DNA of 46,104 nucleotides from a virus, in the IMG/VR virus record IMGVR_UViG_3300021959_005813, positions 1 to 46,104 of that record; one strand, given 5' to 3'. The translations under genes and the position numbers were made by a program. The notes below the pieces were generated by a model. That model saw nothing but the letters and a program-made list of their open reading frames with translations. It was not told the origin of the DNA and did not search any database. This document shows, in pieces, positions 38,879-45,602 of this stretch (the stretch's first letter is position 1; every line of letters starts with the position of its first letter).

Positions 38879-39947
38879 TTTTACCAAACAGAAGATATTT
38901 TTTGGTGAAGAACTAAACACTCAGAGATTTGATGAGTTCAAATATCCTATATTTGACAAACTCACACAGACTCAATTGGGTTTCTTTTGGAGACCTGAAG
39001 AAGTGTCACTACAGAAAGATCGATCTGATTATCAGACATTGAATGATGCACAGAAACACATCTTTACATCAAATCTGAGATATCAGACACTTTTAGACTC
39101 AGTTCAGGGAAGGGCACCATCCATAGCATTCTTACCATTCGTGTCCCTACCTGAACTTGAGTCTTGTATTATCACATGGGACTTCATGGAGACTATTCAT
39201 AGTCGTTCCTATACACACATCATTAAGAATGTGTATGCAGACCCTAGTGATGTGTTCGACACCATACTTGACGAACCTGCAATTATCAAACGTGCAGAGA
39301 TGGTGACAGAGAAATACGATCACTTCATTGACTTAGGTAGACGAAAACTATCGGGTCTAAAGGTTGAAGACTATGATCTCTATAAATCACTATACCTTGC
39401 ATTGATATCAGTCAACATACTAGAAGGTCTACGATTCTTCGTATCCTTTGCATGTTCGTTTGGATTCGGTGAACTCAAACTGATGGAAGGTAGTGCAAAG
39501 ATCATCTCACTGATTGCAAGAGATGAGTCACAACACCTTGCAATATCACAACACATCCTCAAGTGTTATAAGAACCATGAGAATGATAAACTTATGAACA
39601 AGGTTATGAAGGATTGTGAGAAAGAAGTGTATGCAATGTATGAAGATGCAGTCAATCAAGAAAAGGAATGGGCTGAGTTTCTTTTTCAAAAAGGTTCAAT
39701 GATCGGTCTAAGTGTTCCTCTCTTAGGAAACTATATCGAGTTCATTGCAAACAAAAGGTTAAAGATGATTGGTCTCAATCCTATCTATGATATATCTTCA
39801 ACCAATAACCCTTTACCATGGACACAACACTGGTTCAATAGTAGAGGACTACAGAATGCACCTCAAGAGACTGAGATTGAATCATATGTCATCGGTGGTA
39901 TTAAACAAGACGTGTCAGATGACACTTTTGCAGACTTCAAATTGTAA
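38850..39947 (+). CDS. nrdB: Ribonucleotide reductase class Ia, small subunit
   Basis: This 365-aa di-iron protein generates the tyrosyl radical for NrdA. The iron and radical motif METIHSRSYTHIIKN carries E, H and the radical Tyr in the same order as E. coli E115-H118-Y122. ARDESQHLAIS supplies the second ligand set, and WDFMETI the first Asp. The C-terminal tail binds NrdA. Starts inside the preceding oxygenase gene. Full length for the family. Confidence 0.97.
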   Translation: MTVFNKKKVDFTKQKIFFGEELNTQRFDEFKYPIFDKLTQTQLGFFWRPEEVSLQKDRSDYQTLNDAQKHIFTSNLRYQTLLDSVQGRAPSIAFLPFVSLPELESCIITWDFMETIHSRSYTHIIKNVYADPSDVFDTILDEPAIIKRAEMVTEKYDHFIDLGRRKLSGLKVEDYDLYKSLYLALISVNILEGLRFFVSFACSFGFGELKLMEGSAKIISLIARDESQHLAISQHILKCYKNHENDKLMNKVMKDCEKEVYAMYEDAVNQEKEWAEFLFQKGSMIGLSVPLLGNYIEFIANKRLKMIGLNPIYDISSTNNPLPWTQHWFNSRGLQNAPQETEIESYVIGGIKQDVSDDTFADFKL

Positions 39948-39982
39948 AAACAATATATATTTAATTAGATAATGGAGATATT

Positions 39983-40210
39983 ATGATCAAAATTTATGGA
40001 AAACCTGATTGTCCTTACTGTGACAGAGCAAAGTCTTTCCTAGAAGCTCGTGGTATTGAATATCAATACCTATTGATTGGAACTGATGTAGAAATGGGTG
40101 ATTTTAGAGAAGAATTCCCAACTGCAAGAAGTGTCCCCCAAATCATCGTGGACGATGTCAAGATCGGTGGATACACTGAGTTGGTAGAGTTCTTCAAAAA
40201 AACACCTTAA
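39983..40210 (+). CDS. grx: Glutaredoxin
   Basis: This 75-aa protein has the CPYC active site (KPDCPYCDRAKSFLE, residues about 7-21), a cis-Pro TARSVPQIIVDD and the GGYTEL glutathione site. It reduces the C-terminal disulfide of ribonucleotide reductase and fits right behind nrdB. Good ribosome site (GGAGA, 5 nt before ATG). Confidence 0.95.
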   Translation: MIKIYGKPDCPYCDRAKSFLEARGIEYQYLLIGTDVEMGDFREEFPTARSVPQIIVDDVKIGGYTELVEFFKKTP

Positions 40211-40280
40211 ATTTCAATAACTTAAAAACCACTGTAAAATCAATAACTTAGAGATTTTACCAGTAAAATCAATGACTTAG
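40211..40280 (+). repeat. Three direct repeats upstream of twin-promoter region
   Basis: TCAATAACTTA at 40214-40224, TCAATAACTTA at 40240-40250 and TCAATGACTTA at 40269-40279. The second and third are the cores of an 18-bp unit, GTAAAATCAATRACTTAG, with one mismatch (40234-40251 and 40263-40280). GATTTTAC at 40253-40260 is an inverted half. They lie 9-80 bp upstream of a TTGACA promoter. A related inverted copy is at 41175-41192. Confidence 0.75.
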
Positions 40281-40288
40281 TAGGGGGG

Positions 40289-40318
40289 TTGACAATGACC
40301 CCAACTTTTTGAGATAAT
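40289..40318 (+). promoter_or_regulatory. Early promoter, near-leaderless
   Basis: TTGACA at 40289-40294, 18-bp spacer, GATAAT at 40313-40318, 9 nt before ATG 40328. The -35 and following bases (TTGACAATGACCC then ACTTT) are nearly identical to those of the promoter at 41217. Confidence 0.68.
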
Positions 40319-40327
40319 ATACAGGAA

Positions 40328-40594
40328 ATGAGGGAATATAAACTATATCTACCAACACCAGCAAAACAAGATGTTGTGTGTGAACGATGGAAACACCTTT
40401 TCAATATGATTGATCGGGAGTTTCAAGAAGTTAGAGTTTACACAGCTGGGTTAGATTTTAGTGAGAAGGATGCAAAACATCCTCTTCCTTATGCAATCCT
40501 TGATGGGAAACGGAAGTCCTTTGAAAGTCTTTGGAAAAAAATACTGATTGACAGTGGAAAGACTACAGAGGAGTATGTTCCCAACTATGATTAA
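40328..40594 (+). CDS. Hypothetical small protein
   Basis: This 88-aa mixed alpha/beta protein reads REYKLYLPTPAKQDVVCERW, FNMIDREFQEVRVYTAGLDF, and PLPYAILDGKRKSFESLW. No motif or family seen. It is the first gene of the early unit 40328-41172 and overlaps the zinc-ribbon gene by 8 nt. GGAAATG at the start gives a weak ribosome site at best. Confidence 0.6.
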   Translation: MREYKLYLPTPAKQDVVCERWKHLFNMIDREFQEVRVYTAGLDFSEKDAKHPLPYAILDGKRKSFESLWKKILIDSGKTTEEYVPNYD

Positions 40595-40754
40595 AGTAAA
40601 AATTTGTTGTGAAAGTTGCAAAAGTGAGTCAATTATCGAACATGAAATGGATGAAAACCATTACTTTATCGAGCATTGTCCCTTTTGTGGTTCAGACAGT
40701 ATAGAAATTGACGATGATTGTGGAGAGTTATATGATGATGAGTTTTCTTCCTAA
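40587..40754 (+). CDS. Zinc-ribbon protein, 55 aa
   Basis: The 55-aa product has two Cys pairs (ICCESCKSES, about residues 6-13, and HCPFCGSDSIE, about 29-37) forming a zinc ribbon, and an acidic tail (DDDCGELYDDEFSS). ATG 40587 overlaps the previous stop; ATG 40575 is an alternative. Such small zinc ribbons may contact RNA polymerase or nucleic acid, but nothing here decides it. Confidence 0.65.
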   Translation: MIKVKICCESCKSESIIEHEMDENHYFIEHCPFCGSDSIEIDDDCGELYDDEFSS

Positions 40755-41172
40755 CATACATGTTGCATTTAAAGGTCGTATTGCAGAAAAGAAACGAATT
40801 GAGAAGTATGTAAAATCTGTTCTACACTACCTATACCCCCGAATGAAACGAAACATTACAGTGGATATTCATATATCCAATGTGTTAGAAGATTATGCAT
40901 ATGGGTATTGTCTTGGTGATCGACAGGGTGTGACCATTGAACTTGGACGAATTGACCCCCTAACTGGTAGTAGACTAGATATGTCAAAGATGATGTTAAC
41001 CCTTGCACATGAACTAGTCCATGCAAAACAGTTTCTAAAAGGAGAATTATCTCCTCAAATGAAAAACTGGAAAACCATACCTCATGAGGGAATTCCCTAT
41101 TCCCGTCAACCATGGGAACGAGAAGCCTATAAAAAAGAGGAATTTCTACACCACATGTTTTGGGAAGTATGA
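40732..41172 (+). CDS. Zinc metallopeptidase-like protein (HExxH)
   Basis: The 146-aa product contains LTLAHELVHAKQFLKGEL, whose H-E-x-x-H would bind zinc, and a downstream acidic region (EREAYKKEEFLHHMFWEV) that may give the third ligand. It resembles SprT-like or small phage metallopeptidases. ATG 40732 has GGAGAG 5-10 nt upstream and overlaps the zinc-ribbon gene. No signal peptide. Substrate unknown; early expression suggests a host-takeover role (inference). Confidence 0.7.
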   Translation: MMMSFLPNIHVAFKGRIAEKKRIEKYVKSVLHYLYPRMKRNITVDIHISNVLEDYAYGYCLGDRQGVTIELGRIDPLTGSRLDMSKMMLTLAHELVHAKQFLKGELSPQMKNWKTIPHEGIPYSRQPWEREAYKKEEFLHHMFWEV

Positions 41173-41174
41173 CT

Positions 41175-41192
41175 GTAAATCATTGATTTTAC
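41175..41192 (-). repeat. Inverted copy of the 18-bp repeat unit
   Basis: On the minus strand this reads GTAAAATCAATGATTTAC, 16 of 18 identical to the unit at 40263-40280. It lies 24 bp upstream of the TTGACA promoter at 41217, so both twin promoters have the element just upstream. It is also a near-palindrome. Confidence 0.65.
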
Positions 41193-41216
41193 AGGTAAAA
41201 TAAATCAAAAAAACCC

Positions 41217-41246
41217 TTGACAATGACCCTCACTTTATACTATACT
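41217..41246 (+). promoter_or_regulatory. Early promoter of the nucleotidase gene
   Basis: TTGACA at 41217-41222, 18-bp spacer, TATACT at 41241-41246, preceded by AAAACCC. ATG 41256 follows 9 nt after the -10. The palindrome CTATACTAGTATAG (41240-41253) overlaps the -10 and may be an operator. Confidence 0.72.
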
Positions 41247-41255
41247 AGTATAGTA

Positions 41256-41768
41256 ATGAGAATGTTTAAAAGAAATAAAGAAGTGAAAAGAATATTTGTA
41301 GATATGGATGGAGTCGTAGCTGACTTCCTTGGTGGAGTGAGTGAACTAATTGGTTATCCTTTGACTCCTGACGATAAAGGTCATGTAGAATATGATGAGA
41401 GGAAAGAAGAGTTAACTAACAAGAGACTCTTCAGAAACCTTAAACCACTACCTGATATGTATGATCTGATTGCATACATCAGACACACAGGACTTCCTTG
41501 GGAAATCCTGACTGCTGCAGGAAAGGTCAACAGAGAATTAGTTGTGTTTGACAAAAATGCATGGGTTAGAAGATACATTGACCCTAGTGTGGTTGTGACT
41601 TGCACTATGAAGGGAAGTCAAAAGGCTGCATTTGCAGAGACTGGTAGTGTCCTTATCGATGACAGAAAGAGAAACATCGAGTGTTGGGAAAAAGCAGGTG
41701 GTATCGGAATACTACACACTAATGCAAAAGACACTATTGCAAAACTAAAAGAATTAAGAAAAGCTTAA
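41256..41768 (+). CDS. 5'(3')-deoxyribonucleotidase-like HAD phosphatase
   Basis: This 170-aa HAD-fold protein has motif I FVDMDGVVADFLGG (nucleophile Asp and general-acid Asp), motif II LTAAGK, Lys in CTMKGSQKA and motif III GSVLIDDRKRNIECWEKAGG. The order and length fit the phage/bacterial 5'(3')-nucleotidase (NT5C) family, which dephosphorylates nucleoside monophosphates. It may adjust dNMP pools from host DNA breakdown. A TTG further upstream lies in the -35 and is rejected; ATG 41262 is possible. Confidence 0.85.
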   Translation: MRMFKRNKEVKRIFVDMDGVVADFLGGVSELIGYPLTPDDKGHVEYDERKEELTNKRLFRNLKPLPDMYDLIAYIRHTGLPWEILTAAGKVNRELVVFDKNAWVRRYIDPSVVVTCTMKGSQKAAFAETGSVLIDDRKRNIECWEKAGGIGILHTNAKDTIAKLKELRKA

Positions 41769-41931
41769 GACTGTGGAATCACGGGGATTAGTCGTCCCTT
41801 CCACTAGAGTGGACTCAAGACCAAATGACGATTGTGACGAGTAATATTCCAGTCTAGAACTCACTGAAACACTACTGAAGAGTATTGGATGGAGTAGGTG
41901 AGTTTGTTTTTATATACACATAAATAAAGTT
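41769..41931 (+). ncRNA. Structured intergenic region, candidate small RNA
   Basis: A 163-nt gap in a genome that otherwise wastes almost no space, without an ORF. Possible stems: GGGA/TCCC near 41785-41798, CCAC/GTGG at 41801-41812, and an outer stem AACTCAC (41858-41864) / GTGAGTT (41898-41904) enclosing CTACT (41872-41876) / AGTAG (41893-41897). No T-run follows, and the next gene has its own late promoter. It could be an ncRNA, a processed 3' UTR or a packaging/origin element. Confidence 0.35.
41919..41926 (+). promoter_or_regulatory. Late promoter, leaderless spacing
   Basis: CATAAATA exactly 5 nt before ATG 41932, without a ribosome site. It begins the lysis-like/oxygenase unit. Confidence 0.6.
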
Positions 41932-42150
41932 ATGAAGAAATTTACATCATGGGTGAAGTCACTATTCACCAAACACTATAAAATTACAGTCTACCGACAA
42001 GGTGATACTGCTCACGTTTATAAATCCGAATACACTGCACTCAAAGTTTTTGTAATGAAACCTAATCATCTGAGATTTCGTGATATGGATAAAAAATTGA
42101 TTGAGATAAGATCATCTGTTGGACTGGATTATAAAATAGAGGAATTATAA
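41932..42150 (+). CDS. Hypothetical small basic protein
   Basis: The 72-aa product begins MKKFTSWVKSLFTKHYKITVYRQGD. The first helix is amphipathic and basic, followed by beta-like KSEYTALKVFVMKPNHLRFRD. No family. It shares one base with the next gene and is the first gene of a late unit that includes the spanin-like pair. Confidence 0.6.
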   Translation: MKKFTSWVKSLFTKHYKITVYRQGDTAHVYKSEYTALKVFVMKPNHLRFRDMDKKLIEIRSSVGLDYKIEEL

Positions 42151-42533
42151 TGCAACAGTTTTTTATCGCAATTATACTTGCACTAGGTTTATCTACATGG
42201 TTCCTATGGAATGAGAGAACCACACTGGTAGAGAACAATGCAAAATTAGAAACTGCCGTAGCAGAACAACGATTAGCAATGGAGACAATGAGAGAATCCT
42301 ATGAGAGACAGGGTCGTTCATTATCTCAATTGATGTCTAGAAATGCACAGATAGAAGAAGATATGAATAGATACTTAGATATCTTTCGTAGACATAATTT
42401 GAACCAACTTGCAGAAGCAAGGCCTGGGTTAGTTGAGACCACCCTAAATAATGGAACTAAAGAGGTCTTTGAGGATATAGAAAATGACAGTCAAGAACTT
42501 AGCAATCTTAGCACTAGCAACAACCCTAATTAG
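42150..42533 (+). CDS. Candidate i-spanin (Rz-like)
   Basis: The 127-aa product has one N-terminal membrane helix (FFIAIILALGLSTWFLW, residues 4-20). A periplasmic coiled coil follows (ENNAKLETAVAEQRLAMETM then RQGRSLSQLMSRNAQIEEDM), as in Rz-type inner-membrane spanins. The downstream lipoprotein gene begins inside it (50-nt overlap in another frame), the arrangement typical of Rz/Rz1. The two would link inner and outer membranes to complete lysis. Sequence similarity to known spanins is not visible; this is an architecture call. Confidence 0.55.
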   Translation: MQQFFIAIILALGLSTWFLWNERTTLVENNAKLETAVAEQRLAMETMRESYERQGRSLSQLMSRNAQIEEDMNRYLDIFRRHNLNQLAEARPGLVETTLNNGTKEVFEDIENDSQELSNLSTSNNPN

Positions 42534-43038
42534 TGGTTGTTCTATTTTTGGAACCAAACAGATAGAGGTTGTTTCTAAACCCGTTCAGATTGAGATCATT
42601 CAACCTAACCTACCTCGTCCAATCAACTTAACTGAACCACAATGGTATGTGGTATCAGAAGCACGAATCATCAATCGTTGTAATCAAGTCATGGCACTTG
42701 ATGAAGATGGCAATCATATTGTCAACGAAGATGGAACTCATAGACTAACAAGACCAAGAGATTGTGATCAGGCAGATAGAGAACATCCTGATTGGCCTGA
42801 AGGTTATACCTACTTAGATCGTTTCCTTGATGAGATGAAAAAACAAAATGGTGGGTCAGTTGTATTTGTTGCAACTACCATTGGTGATTATGAAGTGATG
42901 TCATCGAACATGCAAGAACTTCGTAGATACATCAGAGAACTTGGAGAAGTTGTAGTCTATTATCGTAATGTAACAATGCCTAACGGAGAACAAGGAATGG
43001 GTATTGGTGTGAGAACAAATGGACAATCAACAGACTAA
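42484..43038 (+). CDS. Lipoprotein, candidate o-spanin (Rz1-like)
   Basis: This 184-aa protein has a lipobox signal (LALATTLISGCSIFG; acylated Cys near residue 19) and a Pro-containing segment after it (VVSKPVQIEIIQPNLPRPIN), common in o-spanins. The rest is a soluble domain (YVVSEARIINRCNQVMALDED; VFVATTIGDYEVMSSNMQEL), larger than typical Rz1. It overlaps the candidate i-spanin by 50 nt. The added domain could have another periplasmic role. Lipoprotein assignment is firm, spanin role is inferred from context. Confidence 0.6.
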   Translation: MTVKNLAILALATTLISGCSIFGTKQIEVVSKPVQIEIIQPNLPRPINLTEPQWYVVSEARIINRCNQVMALDEDGNHIVNEDGTHRLTRPRDCDQADREHPDWPEGYTYLDRFLDEMKKQNGGSVVFVATTIGDYEVMSSNMQELRRYIRELGEVVVYYRNVTMPNGEQGMGIGVRTNGQSTD

Positions 43039-43762
43039 CTTTAGACCAGCTGATGCAGAAGAGTTAGGACTTTTCAGTATACCTTTTCTTAGAGGTTATC
43101 TTCCCCTAGATCATGATCATGTTGCACAAGAGTGTAGAAAATTCGTAGACACTATAAAAACTCAGTATCCAAATGATACACAGAGAAACTACACTACCTA
43201 TTTCGATGACGAAATTAGAACTAAGATGCACAATAGTCCATGGTTCAAAGACTTCTCTGATATCATCAAAGACACATACATCAAATTTATCTATGGTTCA
43301 TTCGGAAAGCAGGTAGATCATCTAAAGAGATCAGACATACACTTGTTTGCATGGATAAGTGTATACAACAAACCACATCAACACGAGACACATAATCATG
43401 TTAACTCTCTAATCAGTGGAACATACTATGTGAAAAGACCTGACGATGGACAACCAATTAAGTTTCAGAATCCAAATCTTCTTGCAAACTTTGGACATCA
43501 AACGGTTGATAAACCACAACCTTCTAATGACAAGACTATGACACCTATAGGTGTTCCTTCAAGTCATGGTGAGGTGATGTTTTATCCAAATGACGGTGAG
43601 TTCCTTTTGTGGCCATCATATATACTACATAGTGTTCCATCATATTACGATAAGGTGGGTGATGACTATGAGAGGATTGCAATATCCTTTAATTTAAAAC
43701 ATAGAGAAGAGATTGATAACACTGACACTGGAACAGAGTTGTCGTATGATTTCATGAGGTAG
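43019..43762 (+). CDS. 2OG-Fe(II) oxygenase-like protein 1
   Basis: The 247-aa product has a cupin-like core with HQHETHNHVNSLISGTYYV (candidate iron ligands His, downstream His) and SHGEVMFYPNDGEFLLWPSY with ILHSVPSYYD, followed by RIAISFNLKH (third His and 2-oxoglutarate Arg). Similar to phage putative 2OG-Fe(II) oxygenases. Overlaps the lipoprotein gene by 20 nt. Substrate unknown. Confidence 0.75.
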   Translation: MDNQQTNFRPADAEELGLFSIPFLRGYLPLDHDHVAQECRKFVDTIKTQYPNDTQRNYTTYFDDEIRTKMHNSPWFKDFSDIIKDTYIKFIYGSFGKQVDHLKRSDIHLFAWISVYNKPHQHETHNHVNSLISGTYYVKRPDDGQPIKFQNPNLLANFGHQTVDKPQPSNDKTMTPIGVPSSHGEVMFYPNDGEFLLWPSYILHSVPSYYDKVGDDYERIAISFNLKHREEIDNTDTGTELSYDFMR

Positions 43763-43763
43763 T

Positions 43764-44447
43764 ATGGAAAAGTATTTTGATTTAGATGAACTGTTTGTTC
43801 ATTCCCCTAAACTAGAACCACAGTTCGATGGATTTGTAATGACCATCGATAACCTCTATGAGAATGCAGAGGACATCTACACTTGGTTAAAAGAACAACG
43901 ATACCCACTATGGAAATACAATGCAGAAAGAAATAGTCGTAATGGTATAGACTATAGAGACTGTAGACTTATTCACAAGATAGGTCATCCTACTCGTCAA
44001 TACATCGGAAGAATGGAACAGATTCTAAACATGTGTAGAGAACACTGGTGGTTAGGACAATACTCATACGATCAAGTGTATGAGTTCAACTGTTTCCAAG
44101 CTATAGATGGTCTTTCCACTACACTACAACACTACCCCCACGTAGACAGTTCACTGTTTACACCTGATCATCATTCTACATTGAACATGATCATATACTT
44201 GGACAAAGAAGAAAGTGGTGGGACTGCCGTATACGAAGGAGACTGGATATCCAACGATGAACAGGTCAATCTTCTCTATCCATGTGCAGAACGATTTACA
44301 CTTAACAGAGTCATCGAACATAAGTTTAATCGATGTGTGATATTTCCCGGCAATAGACTTCACGGTGCATATATTGAAGACTACACTAAATACACTGGTG
44401 ACAGTTGGAGATACACACAAGTGAATTTCCTACACCCACAATTTTAG
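43764..44447 (+). CDS. 2OG-oxygenase-like protein 2 (DUF6445-like)
   Basis: This 227-aa protein shows HYPHVDSSLF (H-x-D), LNMIIYLDKEESGGTAVYEG and NRCVIFPGNRLHGAYIED with WRYTQVNFLHP, the order of a 2OG-Fe(II) oxygenase fold that I know as DUF6445 in phages and bacteria. Ends just before a third such gene; starts 1 nt after the previous stop. Activity unproven. Confidence 0.72.
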   Translation: MEKYFDLDELFVHSPKLEPQFDGFVMTIDNLYENAEDIYTWLKEQRYPLWKYNAERNSRNGIDYRDCRLIHKIGHPTRQYIGRMEQILNMCREHWWLGQYSYDQVYEFNCFQAIDGLSTTLQHYPHVDSSLFTPDHHSTLNMIIYLDKEESGGTAVYEGDWISNDEQVNLLYPCAERFTLNRVIEHKFNRCVIFPGNRLHGAYIEDYTKYTGDSWRYTQVNFLHPQF

Positions 44448-44455
44448 AGAAGATT

Positions 44456-45142
44456 ATGAAAAATTTATTTGTATTTGATGAAGTAGTTCCAGTCGATGAT
44501 TGTTCATTAATCATCAAACGATTTGAGAGAGCTCCACTCACTGAGGTGGAGACTACACAGGATGGAGAGAATGGTCAATACGGGGAAGTTGCAGTTGCAA
44601 AGAACCCTGAAGAAAATAATCGACTAAAGTATGTTGACCAATACGGAAGAACTCTGTATAATTTCTCTTACGAAGACAACCCTGATTTCAAATACATTAT
44701 AAGTAAGGTCGTAGATCATCTACCCAAAGGCCCTGACTTTTTTAGAGTTAACTTTGCACAAATCATTCATTATCCTATGGGAACCTTTATGCCTATTCAT
44801 CAAGATAAGGCAGATGATGACGATAGTGCAACTGCAATCGTAATGTTGAATGACACATTCGAGGGTGGTAGACTATGGGTAGACGGACATACAATTTTTA
44901 GTGGAGCTGGAACGGTGGTTGGATTTAATGGTTCACAACATCGTTTTCACTATGTAGAACCCATATTTGCAGGAGAGAGATATGTTCTTGCAATATGGTT
45001 TGGTGCAGAACCTTATGATAACGAAAATGAGGACGATGCACTAGAAGAATTTAATGAACACATGGATGAAACAATAGAGATCATCGAAGAAGAGGAAAAA
45101 CCTAAGGCATCGAAGGAGTTTTCTGCCTTTATTCTAAAGTGA
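44456..45142 (+). CDS. 2OG-Fe(II) oxygenase (prolyl-4-hydroxylase type)
   Basis: The 228-aa product has MPIHQDKADDDDSATAIVML (H-x-D), FEGGRLWVDGHTI, GTVVGFNGSQHRFHYVEPI (distal His) and GERYVLAIWFGAE (Arg for 2-oxoglutarate), the standard prolyl-4-hydroxylase-like core. The C-terminal tail is highly acidic. ATG 44456 with AGAGA upstream is chosen over an earlier one inside the preceding gene. Third oxygenase-like gene in a row. Confidence 0.82.
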   Translation: MKNLFVFDEVVPVDDCSLIIKRFERAPLTEVETTQDGENGQYGEVAVAKNPEENNRLKYVDQYGRTLYNFSYEDNPDFKYIISKVVDHLPKGPDFFRVNFAQIIHYPMGTFMPIHQDKADDDDSATAIVMLNDTFEGGRLWVDGHTIFSGAGTVVGFNGSQHRFHYVEPIFAGERYVLAIWFGAEPYDNENEDDALEEFNEHMDETIEIIEEEEKPKASKEFSAFILK

Positions 45143-45330
45143 TGGAACAAAGATACAAGTGTGCAAACTGTGGAGTGTTATTTCCAGTTGAAGACCTAGT
45201 GTATCATACAGACCCTAACAAAAGACCTCTATATCTATTCTGTGGTGTGACATGTAGTTTTGAACATTATATGGATATAGAGAGGAATAATAATGCCAAC
45301 AAAGATAGGGAAGAGTCAAGTAATAATTAA
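45142..45330 (+). CDS. Small Cys-rich (zinc-finger) protein
   Basis: The 62-aa product carries KCANCGVLF and LFCGVTCSFEHY, two Cys pairs likely forming a zinc finger, and a polar tail. ATG overlaps the oxygenase stop (TGATG). A GTG one codon upstream is possible. Function unknown. Confidence 0.6.
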   Translation: MEQRYKCANCGVLFPVEDLVYHTDPNKRPLYLFCGVTCSFEHYMDIERNNNANKDREESSNN

Positions 45331-45517
45331 TAGAGAGACAAAGAAAAAATCTGTCTCACACGATTATGTTAAGACTAAGTCAAAAACAGAGTTAATTGAG
45401 TTGTATAACAAGGTAGGACAACTACCAAAACGTAAACAGAAAATTAAAAATGAACTAGTGAGAAGAGGTGGAGTGCAATTCGTATGTCCAACTGTGAACG
45501 GAAACGAAGACAACTAA
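45293..45517 (+). CDS. Small basic hypothetical protein
   Basis: The 74-aa basic product begins MPTKIGKSQVIINRETKKK and contains KSKTELIELYNKVGQLPKRKQK, and ends FVCPTVNGNEDN. It overlaps the zinc-finger gene by 38 nt. AGAGGAAT gives a ribosome site. Possible nucleic-acid binding from its charge; no family. Confidence 0.6.
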   Translation: MPTKIGKSQVIINRETKKKSVSHDYVKTKSKTELIELYNKVGQLPKRKQKIKNELVRRGGVQFVCPTVNGNEDN

Positions 45518-45573
45518 GATATAATTATCTACAATTTATCAAACGGAATGCATTGGTTCGAGAAACCGATTCT

Positions 45574-45581
45574 TATAAATA
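45574..45581 (+). promoter_or_regulatory. Late promoter before HNH gene
   Basis: TATAAATA 21 nt before ATG 45603, followed by CGGAGAAC as a ribosome site. Confidence 0.55.
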
Positions 45582-45602
45582 TAAGAAAACGGAGAACAAC
45601 GA

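Noticed and set aside
39942-39976. Possible promoter before glutaredoxin (TTGTAA ... GATAAT)
   Set aside because: The spacer would be 20 bp and the bases are AT-biased; glutaredoxin is explained by readthrough from nrdB.
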